A stretch of 64,000 bases of DNA, taken from positions 1 to 64,000 of the forward strand of contig JAFWZS010000072.1 in the NCBI GenBank assembly GCA_017522205.1. Direction: 5' to 3'. The DNA comes from Clostridia bacterium. GTDB taxonomy: Bacteria > Bacillota > Clostridia > Oscillospirales > Acutalibacteraceae. The notes beneath the pieces are model-generated. The model did not search any database. It was not told the origin of the DNA and saw nothing but the letters and a program-made list of their open reading frames with translations. The position numbers were made by a program, and so were the translations under genes. Positions 25,073 through 33,084 of the stretch are shown in pieces (position 1 is the stretch's first letter; each line of letters opens with the position of its first letter).

Positions 25073-25563
25073 TATTCAGCTGCCTCCTCAGGTACTTCTG
25101 ATGTACAGTGGGGACATCTTGTAGCTTCAATGCTGATTTCTGACTTACAGAAGGGACAAATTTTTGTTGTGGGTTCTGCAGGAGCTTCCTCTTCCTTTTT
25201 CTTACCCAGGTCTGAAGCCTTGTTGATTCCCTTTACAAGAAGAAAGATAACAAACGCCATAATAATAAAGTTGATTACTGAGGTTACAAATGAACCGTAG
25301 TTGAAGGTTGCAAAGCCTGCTGCGGCAGCATCAGCTGCAGTTGCGAAGGTTTCTTCAGTGTCTGCAAGAACGATAAATTTATCTGCAAAATTAATGCCCT
25401 TTGTGATAAGTGAGATAACAGGTGAAACAAGGTCATTTACAATTGAATTTACAATAGCCTGAAAAGCACCGCCGATAATAACACCGACTGCAAGGTCAAT
25501 TGCGTTACCTCTTGTTATAAACTTTTTAAATTCGCTGATAAAGCCTTTTCCTTTTTCTTTCAT
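25072..25563 (-). CDS. mscL: Large-conductance mechanosensitive channel with C-terminal zinc ribbon
   Basis: A 163-aa channel subunit. The N-terminal helix and TM1 read FKKFITRGNAIDLAVGVIIGG, the MscL signature; TM2 is around residues 92-113. After the usual KKKEEE cytoplasmic end, ~30 residues form a zinc ribbon (CPFCKSE and CPHC, two CxxC knuckles). Most MscL proteins stop near residue 135, so the ribbon is an added domain. It opens under membrane tension to release solutes. The SD AAAAGGAG precedes the ATG. Confidence 0.93.
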   Translation of the reverse strand: MKEKGKGFISEFKKFITRGNAIDLAVGVIIGGAFQAIVNSIVNDLVSPVISLITKGINFADKFIVLADTEETFATAADAAAAGFATFNYGSFVTSVINFIIMAFVIFLLVKGINKASDLGKKKEEEAPAEPTTKICPFCKSEISIEATRCPHCTSEVPEEAAE

Positions 25564-25593
25564 TTTTAAATCTCCTTTTTGTTTATTTGATTT

Positions 25594-25602
25594 ATTGTAT
25601 CA
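25594..25602 (-). promoter_or_regulatory. Likely extended -10 promoter of mscL-proC-gtrA
   Basis: TGA-TACAAT reads leftward (TACAAT at 25599-25594). The region 17 bp upstream (TTTTCT) is a poor -35, so the extended -10 would carry recognition. The mscL ATG is 31 bp downstream. Confidence 0.5.
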
Positions 25603-25639
25603 CACTTTTTTCTAAAAGAAAAGAGTTTTAAAACTAAAA

Positions 25640-26512
25640 TCACACTCCGCTTAAATCAAATTCGGGAATGTATTCCTCTGTTGCTGAGTCAAAATCCTGT
25701 GTATAGATATTCTGAAAGCCAATATCAAGAGCATAATTCAGCACCTTTTCGTATTCTCTTTTAGTTATTCTTCTTTGAAGCTCGGGCGTATTATCAAGCT
25801 TTCCCATAGGTGTGTACTGAGCCATAAGACTGATGTAGGTGTCTGTGCCGAGGTTTTCTTTTATACTGTCGAGAATTTTCAGGGACTGATTTGTGTTTTT
25901 AGGCAGAATAAGGTGGCGTACAATCACACCTTTCTGCATTATACCTTCACTGTCAAAAACGTTTTCAGGACACTGTCTTTTCATTTCTTTAAGTGCCTCA
26001 AGGGCTACCTCGCCGTAGTTTTCTGCTGAGGAATACTTCTCAGCTCTGTCGGGACTTATGTATTTATAGTCGGGCAGGTAAATGTCGATAAGTCCCTCCA
26101 GCATTTTAAGACTTTGCACCTTTTCATAGCCGCCGCAGTTGTATACTACAGGTATGGGAGGTTTCTTTTTCGAAAGAGTCTCTTTAATCTGCAGAGTGTA
26201 ATGTGTGGGATTCACTAAGTTTATGTTATGAGCGCCTTTTTCAAAAAGCTCGAAGAAAATTTCAGAAAGTCTTTCAAGGCTCACTTCTTTTCCGAATTTT
26301 TCGTGGCTTATGCCATAATTCTGACAGAAAACACATTTAAGACTGCAGCCCGAAAAGAAAACTGCTCCCGAGCCGTTCTTTCCGCTTATGGGCGGCTCTT
26401 CCCAGAAATGCTTTTCAGCTCTTGCAAGATATACCTTCCACGGCATTTTGCAAAAGCCTTTTTCTTTTTCTCTGTCCACGTTACACTCTCTCGGACAAAT
26501 ATTACATTTCAT
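25640..26512 (-). CDS. PflA-related radical SAM protein (COG1313 type)
   Basis: A 290-aa radical SAM enzyme. Before the core is a Cys-rich N-terminus (MKCNICPRECNVDR, GFCKMP). The core cluster motif is FFSGCSLKCVFCQN, a CxxxCxxC loop at ~55-62. Then come VNPTHYT, YNCGGYEK and LPDYKY. This group is annotated as pyruvate-formate-lyase-activating-like (PflX); its substrate is unknown. It is a single gene divergent from coaX. Its own SD is weak (AAGAG), and it is flanked by an AT-rich gap with a poor hairpin. Confidence 0.85.
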   Translation of the reverse strand: MKCNICPRECNVDREKEKGFCKMPWKVYLARAEKHFWEEPPISGKNGSGAVFFSGCSLKCVFCQNYGISHEKFGKEVSLERLSEIFFELFEKGAHNINLVNPTHYTLQIKETLSKKKPPIPVVYNCGGYEKVQSLKMLEGLIDIYLPDYKYISPDRAEKYSSAENYGEVALEALKEMKRQCPENVFDSEGIMQKGVIVRHLILPKNTNQSLKILDSIKENLGTDTYISLMAQYTPMGKLDNTPELQRRITKREYEKVLNYALDIGFQNIYTQDFDSATEEYIPEFDLSGV

Positions 26513-26532
26513 AATAACATCTCTTATCTTTG

Positions 26533-26560
26533 TTGACTTTTTCCTTATTTTGGTTATACT
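26533..26560 (+). promoter_or_regulatory. Sigma-A promoter of coaX
   Basis: -35 TTGACT (26533-26538), 16-bp spacer, -10 TATACT (26555-26560). The coaX ATG is 29 bp downstream. Confidence 0.75.
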
Positions 26561-26589
26561 TAAAGCATACTGAATCTGGAGTTGATTTT

Positions 26590-27360
26590 ATGCTTCTTTG
26601 TATTGATATGGGTAACACCAACATTACTCTCGGGTGTTACAAAAATGACGAGCTGCTTTTCGTTTCAAGAATGTATACGGCAAAACAGAAAAGCAGTGAT
26701 GAATATGCAATTGAGCTTTTAGATATTTTTAACCTTTACAACGTCAATCCCCTTGACTTTACGGGATGTATTTTTGCCTCGGTTGTGCCTCAGCTTACAG
26801 ACCCTATAGTGAGAGCCGTAAAACGCACTACAGGTATTGATCCTCTTCTTGTAGGCGAAAGCTATAACGGAAACCTTAAGGTAACCATTCTTCCTGTTTC
26901 CTACCTCGGTGCAGACCTTATTGCCGGTGCAGTTGCCGCAATTGACAAGTACACTCTCCCCTGCCTTGTTGCAGATTTAGGAACTGCAACAAAGATTCTC
27001 GTTATTGACGAAAGCGGTGAATTCAAGGGCTGTACAATTTCTCCCGGCGTAAAGATTTCACTTGATGCTCTCGCCTCAGGTACTGCTCTTCTGCCCTCAA
27101 TCAGCTTCACAAAGCCTGAAAGCTGCGTTGGCAAAAACACAGTTGAATGTATGCAATCAGGCTCCGTTTACGGAACAGCCGCTATGCTTGACGGTATGAT
27201 TGAAAGAATATGCGAGGAGCTTTCCTTTGAAAATCCCACCGTTGTTGCAACAGGCGGTTACAGTCAGGGTATTATCCCTTGCTGTAAAACAAAGATAACC
27301 TTCGACGAGAATCTTCTGCTTCACGGTCTTAAGGTTATCTATGAAAAGGCTGTTTCTTAA
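26590..27360 (+). CDS. coaX: Type III pantothenate kinase
   Basis: A 256-aa enzyme for the first step of coenzyme A synthesis (pantothenate plus ATP to 4'-phosphopantothenate). ASKHA-fold motifs: CIDMGNTNITLG (phosphate loop), GADLIAGAVAA, DLGTATKILVID and ATGGYSQGI. The ATG at 26590 follows TGGAG by 8 nt; an upstream in-frame start overlaps the promoter. Its stop overlaps the convergent folT stop by 4 bp, so the two transcripts run into each other. Confidence 0.95.
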   Translation: MLLCIDMGNTNITLGCYKNDELLFVSRMYTAKQKSSDEYAIELLDIFNLYNVNPLDFTGCIFASVVPQLTDPIVRAVKRTTGIDPLLVGESYNGNLKVTILPVSYLGADLIAGAVAAIDKYTLPCLVADLGTATKILVIDESGEFKGCTISPGVKISLDALASGTALLPSISFTKPESCVGKNTVECMQSGSVYGTAAMLDGMIERICEELSFENPTVVATGGYSQGIIPCCKTKITFDENLLLHGLKVIYEKAVS

Positions 27361-27890
27361 CCTCTTTTCGGTATTTTTATTACCTTTGAAATTTTCTCAA
27401 GGAACAGTGCCATAAATACAATCTGAAGAACAGCTGTAATTATACTCTGCGGTAATCTTGAAAGGATAACCGCAGGGTATCCTTTTTCTGCACTGTAATA
27501 AAAATGCCACAGCCAGAAGCTGTTGAGAAGAAGTGTGCAGAAAACCTGAGAGCAAAGCACTGAGCCGATTATTCTCAATATACTCGCTTTCTTTGAAAGG
27601 AACAAGCCGAAAACAAGTCCCGAAAGCACCGCCGTAATTGTAAAGCAGGGATTGAACGCACCTGTTGTGGGGAAAGCGATTGCACCCACAAGGTCACCGA
27701 GACCGTAAACGGCTACACTTGAAAGCACACCGAAGCGTCTTGCAGCAATTACTACAGGAATAAAAGATAGGGAAAATCTTGTTATTCCGAGATTGATTGT
27801 GCCAAACCTTGCAAGAACCACCTGAATAGCAATCAGAAGTGCAAGACATACGAGGGTGAATAGAGTTTCTTCCTGTTTTTTTCTGTTCAT
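27357..27890 (-). CDS. folT: Folate ECF transporter S component
   Basis: A 177-aa protein with five to six membrane helices, the substrate-binding unit of an energy-coupling-factor vitamin transporter. Family residues include NLGITRFSLSFIPV, YGLGDLVGA and FPTTGAFNPCFT, as in folate-specific S components. The ATPase and T units must be encoded elsewhere. The tetrahydrofolate riboswitch in front supports folate specificity independently. The start at 27890 has AAAGGAAG inside a hairpin and T7 just before the ATG. Confidence 0.93.
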   Translation of the reverse strand: MNRKKQEETLFTLVCLALLIAIQVVLARFGTINLGITRFSLSFIPVVIAARRFGVLSSVAVYGLGDLVGAIAFPTTGAFNPCFTITAVLSGLVFGLFLSKKASILRIIGSVLCSQVFCTLLLNSFWLWHFYYSAEKGYPAVILSRLPQSIITAVLQIVFMALFLEKISKVIKIPKRG

Positions 27891-27896
27891 AAAAAA

Positions 27897-27935
27897 ACTT
27901 CCTTTCTTTTCAGCCTCGCTGATAAAAAAGGAAGT
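27897..27935 (-). promoter_or_regulatory. Expression-platform hairpin sequestering the folT ribosome site
   Basis: Leftward, ACTTCCTTT pairs with AAAGGAAGT (27935-27927 with 27905-27897). Inner pairs are CAG/CTG around CGAGG. The 3' strand is the Shine-Dalgarno site and is followed by TTTTTTT and the ATG. An upstream segment, GGAAAAAAG...CTTCC, can pair with the 5' strand instead. Confidence 0.75.
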
Positions 27936-27956
27936 AATTACTTTTTTCCTGATTTT

Positions 27957-28061
27957 CACAGCGGGATGCGATTTACGTACCGCAAGAGAAAATCTCTTTT
28001 CGTCCTTCAGGCAACTCCCCGTCCCAAAGGCACTTTGAACGCACATAAATCTACTCTGTCC
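27957..28061 (-). ncRNA. Tetrahydrofolate (THF) riboswitch
   Basis: In the folT leader, conserved segments occur in order: GGACAGAGTAGA, GCGTTCAAAGTGCC, GGGACGGGGAGTTGCC, GGACGAAAAG, GCGGTACGTAAATCGCATCC and CGCTGT. This matches the THF-I aptamer (Rfam RF01831 as I recall it), including the GUACGUAA pseudoknot strand. Ligand binding should reduce folT expression when reduced folates are plentiful. Confidence 0.92.
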
Positions 28062-28066
28062 TAATG

Positions 28067-28095
28067 ACTATACCACTGTGAACTCATCTTGTCAA
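28067..28095 (-). promoter_or_regulatory. Sigma-A promoter of the THF riboswitch-folT transcript
   Basis: -35 TTGACA (28095-28090), 17-bp spacer, extended -10 TGG-TATAGT (28072-28067). Transcription would begin 6-8 bp later, at the aptamer's first helix. Confidence 0.88.
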
Positions 28096-28100
28096 GTTTT

Positions 28101-29744
28101 TTATTCTGCTTTTGAAAGAAGCTGATATTTTTCTTCTATCCTCTGCCAGAGAGCAGGGTTTTCGTTTTTATACTTTTCGAACTCGTCAAAAGCAATTTTA
28201 TAAGCCGCTTTCATTTTTTCGTCTTTTTCCTTTTCGTAAAGCTCTTTTACAAGATAGATTTCTTCCACAGTTTGTGTAAAGGTCTTTTCGTCAATTTCTT
28301 TTTCGTCAAAGTCAGAGAAGAGAGCTCTTATCTTGAAAGCTCTTACCATATTTGAACGCTTTTCTTCCGTAAGGTCATAGAAAAGGAAGGGTACAAGGGA
28401 AAGGAGTGTTCCCACAAAGCTGCAAAGGATAATTATTCTGAGAAGAGGATTTCTGAATTCTGCATTATAAAGGTCAGAATAGTTATTGGTAAGGCCGTAG
28501 CTTCTAAGAATCATAGGCATTACATAACCTGTTGCAAGAGTGATTACACTGCCGAGAAGAACACCACATTGGTCAATGAAGCCCTCAAGTCTGTCCCCTG
28601 TTTTGTACTGCTGATAATCCATCATATCAGCCTTCATGGCAGGAAGATAAATAATTGAAAGTGCACCGAACATATCCTTAATGAACATAAGTGCAAAGAA
28701 AAGCACGTAGCTTTCATAACAGGTAAGCATAAGTGCAAAGCAGGCACACTGAACCGAAAGAGAAAGCAGACAGATTTTCTTTTTACCAAGCTTGTTTGTA
28801 AGAGGTGCACCGAGAACAAGGCCCGGTGTTGAAGCCTCGCCCTTGATTACGGTCATAATTGAATAAATGGCTGCGTTGTTCATTCCGTAATAAAATACCC
28901 ACTGGAACAGATAGCTGTAGCCCTGATTGAGAAAGCCCATCCAGGAGGAAAGATTGATTATCCAAAAATATTTATTTTTTGAAGCCTTTTTAAGTCCCTC
29001 AAAAAAGCTCATTTTTTGCACATATTGATGAGGAACTATGATTCTTTCCTTTGTGCCGAAAACTGCAAGCATACTCACGCATACGCCGAGAGTGCAGAAA
29101 ATCGGGAATGCGATTCTGTAGGTTCTGATATCCTCAAGAGGTCCTATAAGAGGAACAACCGGATTGATTACCGTGGGTGCAAAGGAATAGATAATTGAGC
29201 TGATTCCGATTATCCATGAACGCTCTGACGAGTTCGGTGAAATAACCTGAACGAGACTTGCATAAGCAGTGCTGTAAAACGGTGAGAAGAACTGCAGAAG
29301 AGTGTACATAATGAACACAGTTACGAATTTGCGGTCATATGACATTGACTCATAAGGCAGATAAACAAATAATGTTCCGAGAATTGCAGTAGGTACACCC
29401 ATTGTGAGTATGTACGGGCGGAATTTACCCATTTTGCTTCTTGTGTTATCGAAAAGCATTGCTCTTGTGGGGGCGATAAACAGCATAATAAGTGTAACAA
29501 TTACATTTATAGTCTGCAAATCCATCGCTTTGAGACCGATTGAAGCGCCCACAATCATACTGTTTGCCGCAAGGGTAATCTGTCCCACCATTGAGGTGAT
29601 GAAGTAAACACCTGCACCGCCTACAGAGTAAGCTGCAACCTCTTTGTAGGGCACATACTTACCCTCTGCAGGAGTTTTCCATTGGGCTTTGACACCGTAA
29701 AGTGTATTTTTCACTGTACTTACGGCATTACTGATTTTACTCAT
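28101..29744 (-). CDS. GPH/MFS family sugar transporter
   Basis: A 547-aa transporter with about 12 membrane helices of the glycoside-pentoside-hexuronide group, related to but distinct from the one at 11398. Features: APTRAMLFDNTRSKMGKFRPYI after helix 2 and APLTNKLGKKK between the halves. There is a long acidic/basic C-terminal cytoplasmic tail (~470-547, rich in EKEKDEKMKAAYK). The SD is AAAGGAG inside the 3-bp gap after the methyltransferase, so both are one operon. The substrate is unknown. Confidence 0.85.
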   Translation of the reverse strand: MSKISNAVSTVKNTLYGVKAQWKTPAEGKYVPYKEVAAYSVGGAGVYFITSMVGQITLAANSMIVGASIGLKAMDLQTINVIVTLIMLFIAPTRAMLFDNTRSKMGKFRPYILTMGVPTAILGTLFVYLPYESMSYDRKFVTVFIMYTLLQFFSPFYSTAYASLVQVISPNSSERSWIIGISSIIYSFAPTVINPVVPLIGPLEDIRTYRIAFPIFCTLGVCVSMLAVFGTKERIIVPHQYVQKMSFFEGLKKASKNKYFWIINLSSWMGFLNQGYSYLFQWVFYYGMNNAAIYSIMTVIKGEASTPGLVLGAPLTNKLGKKKICLLSLSVQCACFALMLTCYESYVLFFALMFIKDMFGALSIIYLPAMKADMMDYQQYKTGDRLEGFIDQCGVLLGSVITLATGYVMPMILRSYGLTNNYSDLYNAEFRNPLLRIIILCSFVGTLLSLVPFLFYDLTEEKRSNMVRAFKIRALFSDFDEKEIDEKTFTQTVEEIYLVKELYEKEKDEKMKAAYKIAFDEFEKYKNENPALWQRIEEKYQLLSKAE

Positions 29745-29747
29745 ATT

Positions 29748-30893
29748 TTATTTCTCCTTTCCTATAAGCTCAAATAGCTTTTGTGTAAATCCGTATTTTT
29801 CAGTAAGTTCCTTTATGCTTTGAAGCTGAGGAGCTTTTTTCTTTTTAAGCTTACATCTGAGCATAAGATTTTTCGGTGAGTGGGCAAAATCTACAAATTC
29901 AATTATATCAACCTCATAGCCGCATTCTTTGAGAATTTCAGCTCTTATGCTGTCCGTAAGAAGTGCAGAAAATCGTTCCTTGATAAGTCCGTGAGAAAGA
30001 AGCAGGTCATAATCTCCGCCTTTTTTGATTGAAGAACAGATTTCGTGCTGACAGCAAGGCACGGAAAAAATATGGGGTACACCGTTTTCAATTGCGTGGT
30101 AAAGAGCAAAATCCGTTGCAATATCGCAAGCGTGAAGAGTGATTACCATGTCGATATCGCCTTCATAAAGCTCACCCTTTGTTACATCATTGACATAAAA
30201 CTTAAGGTCAGTGTAGCCGTAACGCTCAGCAATTTCGTTGCAGTTCTTTACAACATCCTCTTTAAGGTCATAGCCGATCACCTTAGCTTTCACCTTTTTG
30301 ATTTCGGTGAAATAGTAATAAACGATAAAGGTAAGATAGGATTTTCCGCAACCGAAGTCAAGTATGGTGATTTCGTCTTTATTCAGTTTTGAGAAGACGT
30401 CATCTATTATTTCAATAAAGCGGTTTATCTGCTTGAATTTGTCATACTTGCTTTTAACAATTGTCAGCTCTTTTGAAAAAACACCTAAATCCACAAGAGC
30501 AGGAATATTTTCGCCCTGCTTCAGAATATAAGCCTTTTCTTTGTTGTGACTCTGTGCTTTAACCTTAAGGCTGTTGCCTGTTTCTTTCCGTTTGACCTTG
30601 TCAGGAAAAACGGTGTAGTGAACTGTTGTTCCCTCAGCAGTAAGACAAATCTGTCGGTAGGTTTCCTTTCCCTCAGTTGAAAGCCATAAAAGGAAATCTG
30701 CTTCTGTCATATTTTCGTGAAACACCTGACTGCCCTTTGTTTTTTCAAGCTGCCACATAAGACCTTTTTTTGAATTGAAAGGTCTTGAGGTTATTTTTGA
30801 GTACTCGTAATTTTTATTCTTCAATTCACTGAGAGCGAGTTTTTTTACTTTTTCGCCCAACGCTTTTATGTCGTCACAAATTACAAATTCCAC
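29748..30893 (-). CDS. Class I SAM-dependent methyltransferase
   Basis: A 381-aa protein. Residues ~180-300 form the methyltransferase fold: ILDFGCGKSYLTF (motif I), VIGYDLKEDVV, FYVNDVTKG and MVITLHACDIATDFAL. The ~150 N-terminal residues include WQLEKTKGSQVFHENM, and a SKYDKFKQINRFIE stretch precedes the fold, as in COG0500 proteins of the Methyltransf_32 group. CCQHE after the core is conserved there too. The start is GTG (30893), 9 nt after GGAG. The substrate may be RNA or a small molecule; it is not known. Confidence 0.85.
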   Translation of the reverse strand: MEFVICDDIKALGEKVKKLALSELKNKNYEYSKITSRPFNSKKGLMWQLEKTKGSQVFHENMTEADFLLWLSTEGKETYRQICLTAEGTTVHYTVFPDKVKRKETGNSLKVKAQSHNKEKAYILKQGENIPALVDLGVFSKELTIVKSKYDKFKQINRFIEIIDDVFSKLNKDEITILDFGCGKSYLTFIVYYYFTEIKKVKAKVIGYDLKEDVVKNCNEIAERYGYTDLKFYVNDVTKGELYEGDIDMVITLHACDIATDFALYHAIENGVPHIFSVPCCQHEICSSIKKGGDYDLLLSHGLIKERFSALLTDSIRAEILKECGYEVDIIEFVDFAHSPKNLMLRCKLKKKKAPQLQSIKELTEKYGFTQKLFELIGKEK

Positions 30894-30929
30894 CGATTCA
30901 CGCTCCGCTTCCGTAAGTTTGCTGTTTAT

Positions 30930-30958
30930 ATAATATCACAAAACATTAAAAATGTACA
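30930..30958 (-). promoter_or_regulatory. Probable promoter of the methyltransferase-transporter operon
   Basis: Extended -10 TGA-TATTAT (30935-30930) with a weak -35, TGTACA (30958-30953), at 17 bp. The GTG start is 37 bp downstream. Confidence 0.5.
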
Positions 30959-30977
30959 TATATTTCTCTCACTTATG

Positions 30978-31006
30978 TTGACGGACAATTCTTTTTGAGT
31001 TATAAT
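30978..31006 (+). promoter_or_regulatory. Sigma-A promoter of the sulfatase operon
   Basis: -35 TTGACG (30978-30983), 17-bp spacer, -10 TATAAT (31001-31006). The sulfatase ATG is 47 bp downstream. Confidence 0.85.
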
Positions 31007-31053
31007 TTTTACATTAATAATGAAAGGTGTCCTTCGGGGCAAAAGGAAAAGGT

Positions 31054-33084
31054 ATGAACAAAAAATTCTCACTTGACACTTCCAAAAAAGTGTTCCCCAT
31101 GATTCTCATGGTGCTTGGACTTGGCATTATGATTGCTCAGTTTGTAACAAGACTTAATCTTGTTGCAGTTGTAGGTGTCGGTTATTGCTGCATTATGTCA
31201 GCAATTATCTTCATTTCTCTTATTATCAAGAAAAAGGTTTATGCGCCAATGATTTTCGGCTTCGGTTTTGCTTCTCTCGGTGAGGTGCTTTTCCATATCA
31301 TCTGGGGTGCAGATGCAGGCTTCGGTGCAATCACATCAGGTCACACAGGCTGGCTCAGTGCTGAAAATCCCCTTTTTGCAGGTGACGGAAGCTTTATTTT
31401 AAGAGTTCTCGGCAACATTCTTCTTATTCTTCCTATCGCTGTCACTCTCTGGGGCCTTTTCTTTGTCATAAGAAAAAAGAGCGACAAGGCCAAGGGTATT
31501 CTCTCCTTTGTTCTCAGCTTCCTTCTTATGGGTTCAAGCGTTCTTTATGTGCTTACAATGAATATGAGAACAAAACCTGTTGTTGACAGACTCTGGAAGG
31601 GTCACGACGATTATCTCGACGGTGTTGACAAAAACACCGATTCAAAGCCCAATGTTCTCTTTATTCTTATGGACGACCTTGGCTATGGCGATATTTCACT
31701 CAACGGCTCAATTTATAAAACACCCAACATCGACTCCATCGGTGAAGAAGGACTTAACTTCGAAAATTTCTATTCAGCCTACTCAGTATGCTCACCTGCA
31801 CGTTTCGGCGCCCTTACAGGCCGTTACCCCTACAGAGGCTATGCTGACAACGTAATTTATCCCACAGTTCAGACCTTTGCTCCCTTTGCTCAGACAAGAA
31901 TTTTCAACTCAATCGAAATGGGCAACAACTGCGACGGTATGCTCGGTGACGAAATCACAATTGCAGAAGTATTCCAGCAGGCAGGCTATAACACAGGTGC
32001 TTTCGGCAAGTGGCATCTTGGTGACTACGGCGAATATCTCCCCACAAATCAGGGCTTCGATTACTTCTACGGCAGCCACCATGTAAATGATATGGCTCCC
32101 TTCTATCATGTAAGAGAAGTCGGCGGTGAATACGAAATTGTTCACGGCACCGAAGAAATGAAGAATGAGCTTGGCAAAAAAGACCAGAGCAAGCTCACAG
32201 AGTGGATTCACGATGAAATTTCAAATTGGATTACCGATGTTGTAACAGAAAATGACGAACCTTTCTTCGCTTACTATGCAACCCCCTGGCCTCACGGCCC
32301 CGTTTTTGCAGGTGACGATTTTGACGGCACAAGCGGTATGGGTACTTACGTTGACTGCGTAACAGAGTTTGATACATATCTCGGAAAGCTTTTCAGCACA
32401 ATGGAAGAGCTTGGCGTTCTTGAAGATACAATCATTGTCTTCTCAAGTGACAACGGCCCTGCTCTTGAGGGTAGTGTAAGCGATCTTCGTGGCGGTAAGT
32501 ATCTCGCTTATGAAGGCGGTCAGAAGGTTCCCTTTATGATTCGTTGGGACAACAACGGCGGTCTTTTTGAAAGCGGTGAAACCAGAAAACAGAGCACAAC
32601 TCTCGTTGACCTTTATCCCACACTTATTGAAATGTGCGGTATTACAGGCAACGGCGGTCAGGAAAACTATCTTCCCACCGACAGAATTATTGACGGTGTT
32701 TCAATGGTTCCCGTTATTTCCGAGGATGCTGTTATTCACACAAAGGATCATCCCATTCTTCACATGAAGCGTGAGGATATCAAGGGTATTCAGTATACCG
32801 TTACAACCGAAAGCGTTCTCGAAAAAGAAGAATACAAGGACTATACCTACCCTGTGCTTCTTGAAAATGACTACATTACTTTCAAGTATTTTGACAAGCT
32901 TCAGAACGACAACTCAGCATTCTGGGACAAGAATCGTAAAAACTGGCTCCACATTCTTACAGACGACTACGCTGAAAACTACAACCGTACTCCCGTTTAT
33001 CCCACAATTTCCGATGAAATGCACGAAAAGCTCGATGAGGTTCAGAAGAACTTCAAAGAAAACAGAAGAGGTATTGTTAAGTAA
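31054..33084 (+). CDS. Membrane-bound type I sulfatase
   Basis: A 676-aa protein. The N-terminal ~170 residues hold about five membrane helices; the sulfatase domain (~198-676) follows. The metal-binding start is VLFILMDDLGYGD. The formylglycine motif is SVCSPARFGALTGR with Cys at ~246, which an anaerobic maturase oxidises. FGKWHLG and FSSDNGP complete the active site. It would remove sulfate from host or plant glycans at the cell surface. The ATG at 31054 follows AAAAGGAAAAGG; a GTG further up (31027) lacks a site. The stop overlaps the maturase gene (TAATG). Confidence 0.93.
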   Translation: MNKKFSLDTSKKVFPMILMVLGLGIMIAQFVTRLNLVAVVGVGYCCIMSAIIFISLIIKKKVYAPMIFGFGFASLGEVLFHIIWGADAGFGAITSGHTGWLSAENPLFAGDGSFILRVLGNILLILPIAVTLWGLFFVIRKKSDKAKGILSFVLSFLLMGSSVLYVLTMNMRTKPVVDRLWKGHDDYLDGVDKNTDSKPNVLFILMDDLGYGDISLNGSIYKTPNIDSIGEEGLNFENFYSAYSVCSPARFGALTGRYPYRGYADNVIYPTVQTFAPFAQTRIFNSIEMGNNCDGMLGDEITIAEVFQQAGYNTGAFGKWHLGDYGEYLPTNQGFDYFYGSHHVNDMAPFYHVREVGGEYEIVHGTEEMKNELGKKDQSKLTEWIHDEISNWITDVVTENDEPFFAYYATPWPHGPVFAGDDFDGTSGMGTYVDCVTEFDTYLGKLFSTMEELGVLEDTIIVFSSDNGPALEGSVSDLRGGKYLAYEGGQKVPFMIRWDNNGGLFESGETRKQSTTLVDLYPTLIEMCGITGNGGQENYLPTDRIIDGVSMVPVISEDAVIHTKDHPILHMKREDIKGIQYTVTTESVLEKEEYKDYTYPVLLENDYITFKYFDKLQNDNSAFWDKNRKNWLHILTDDYAENYNRTPVYPTISDEMHEKLDEVQKNFKENRRGIVK

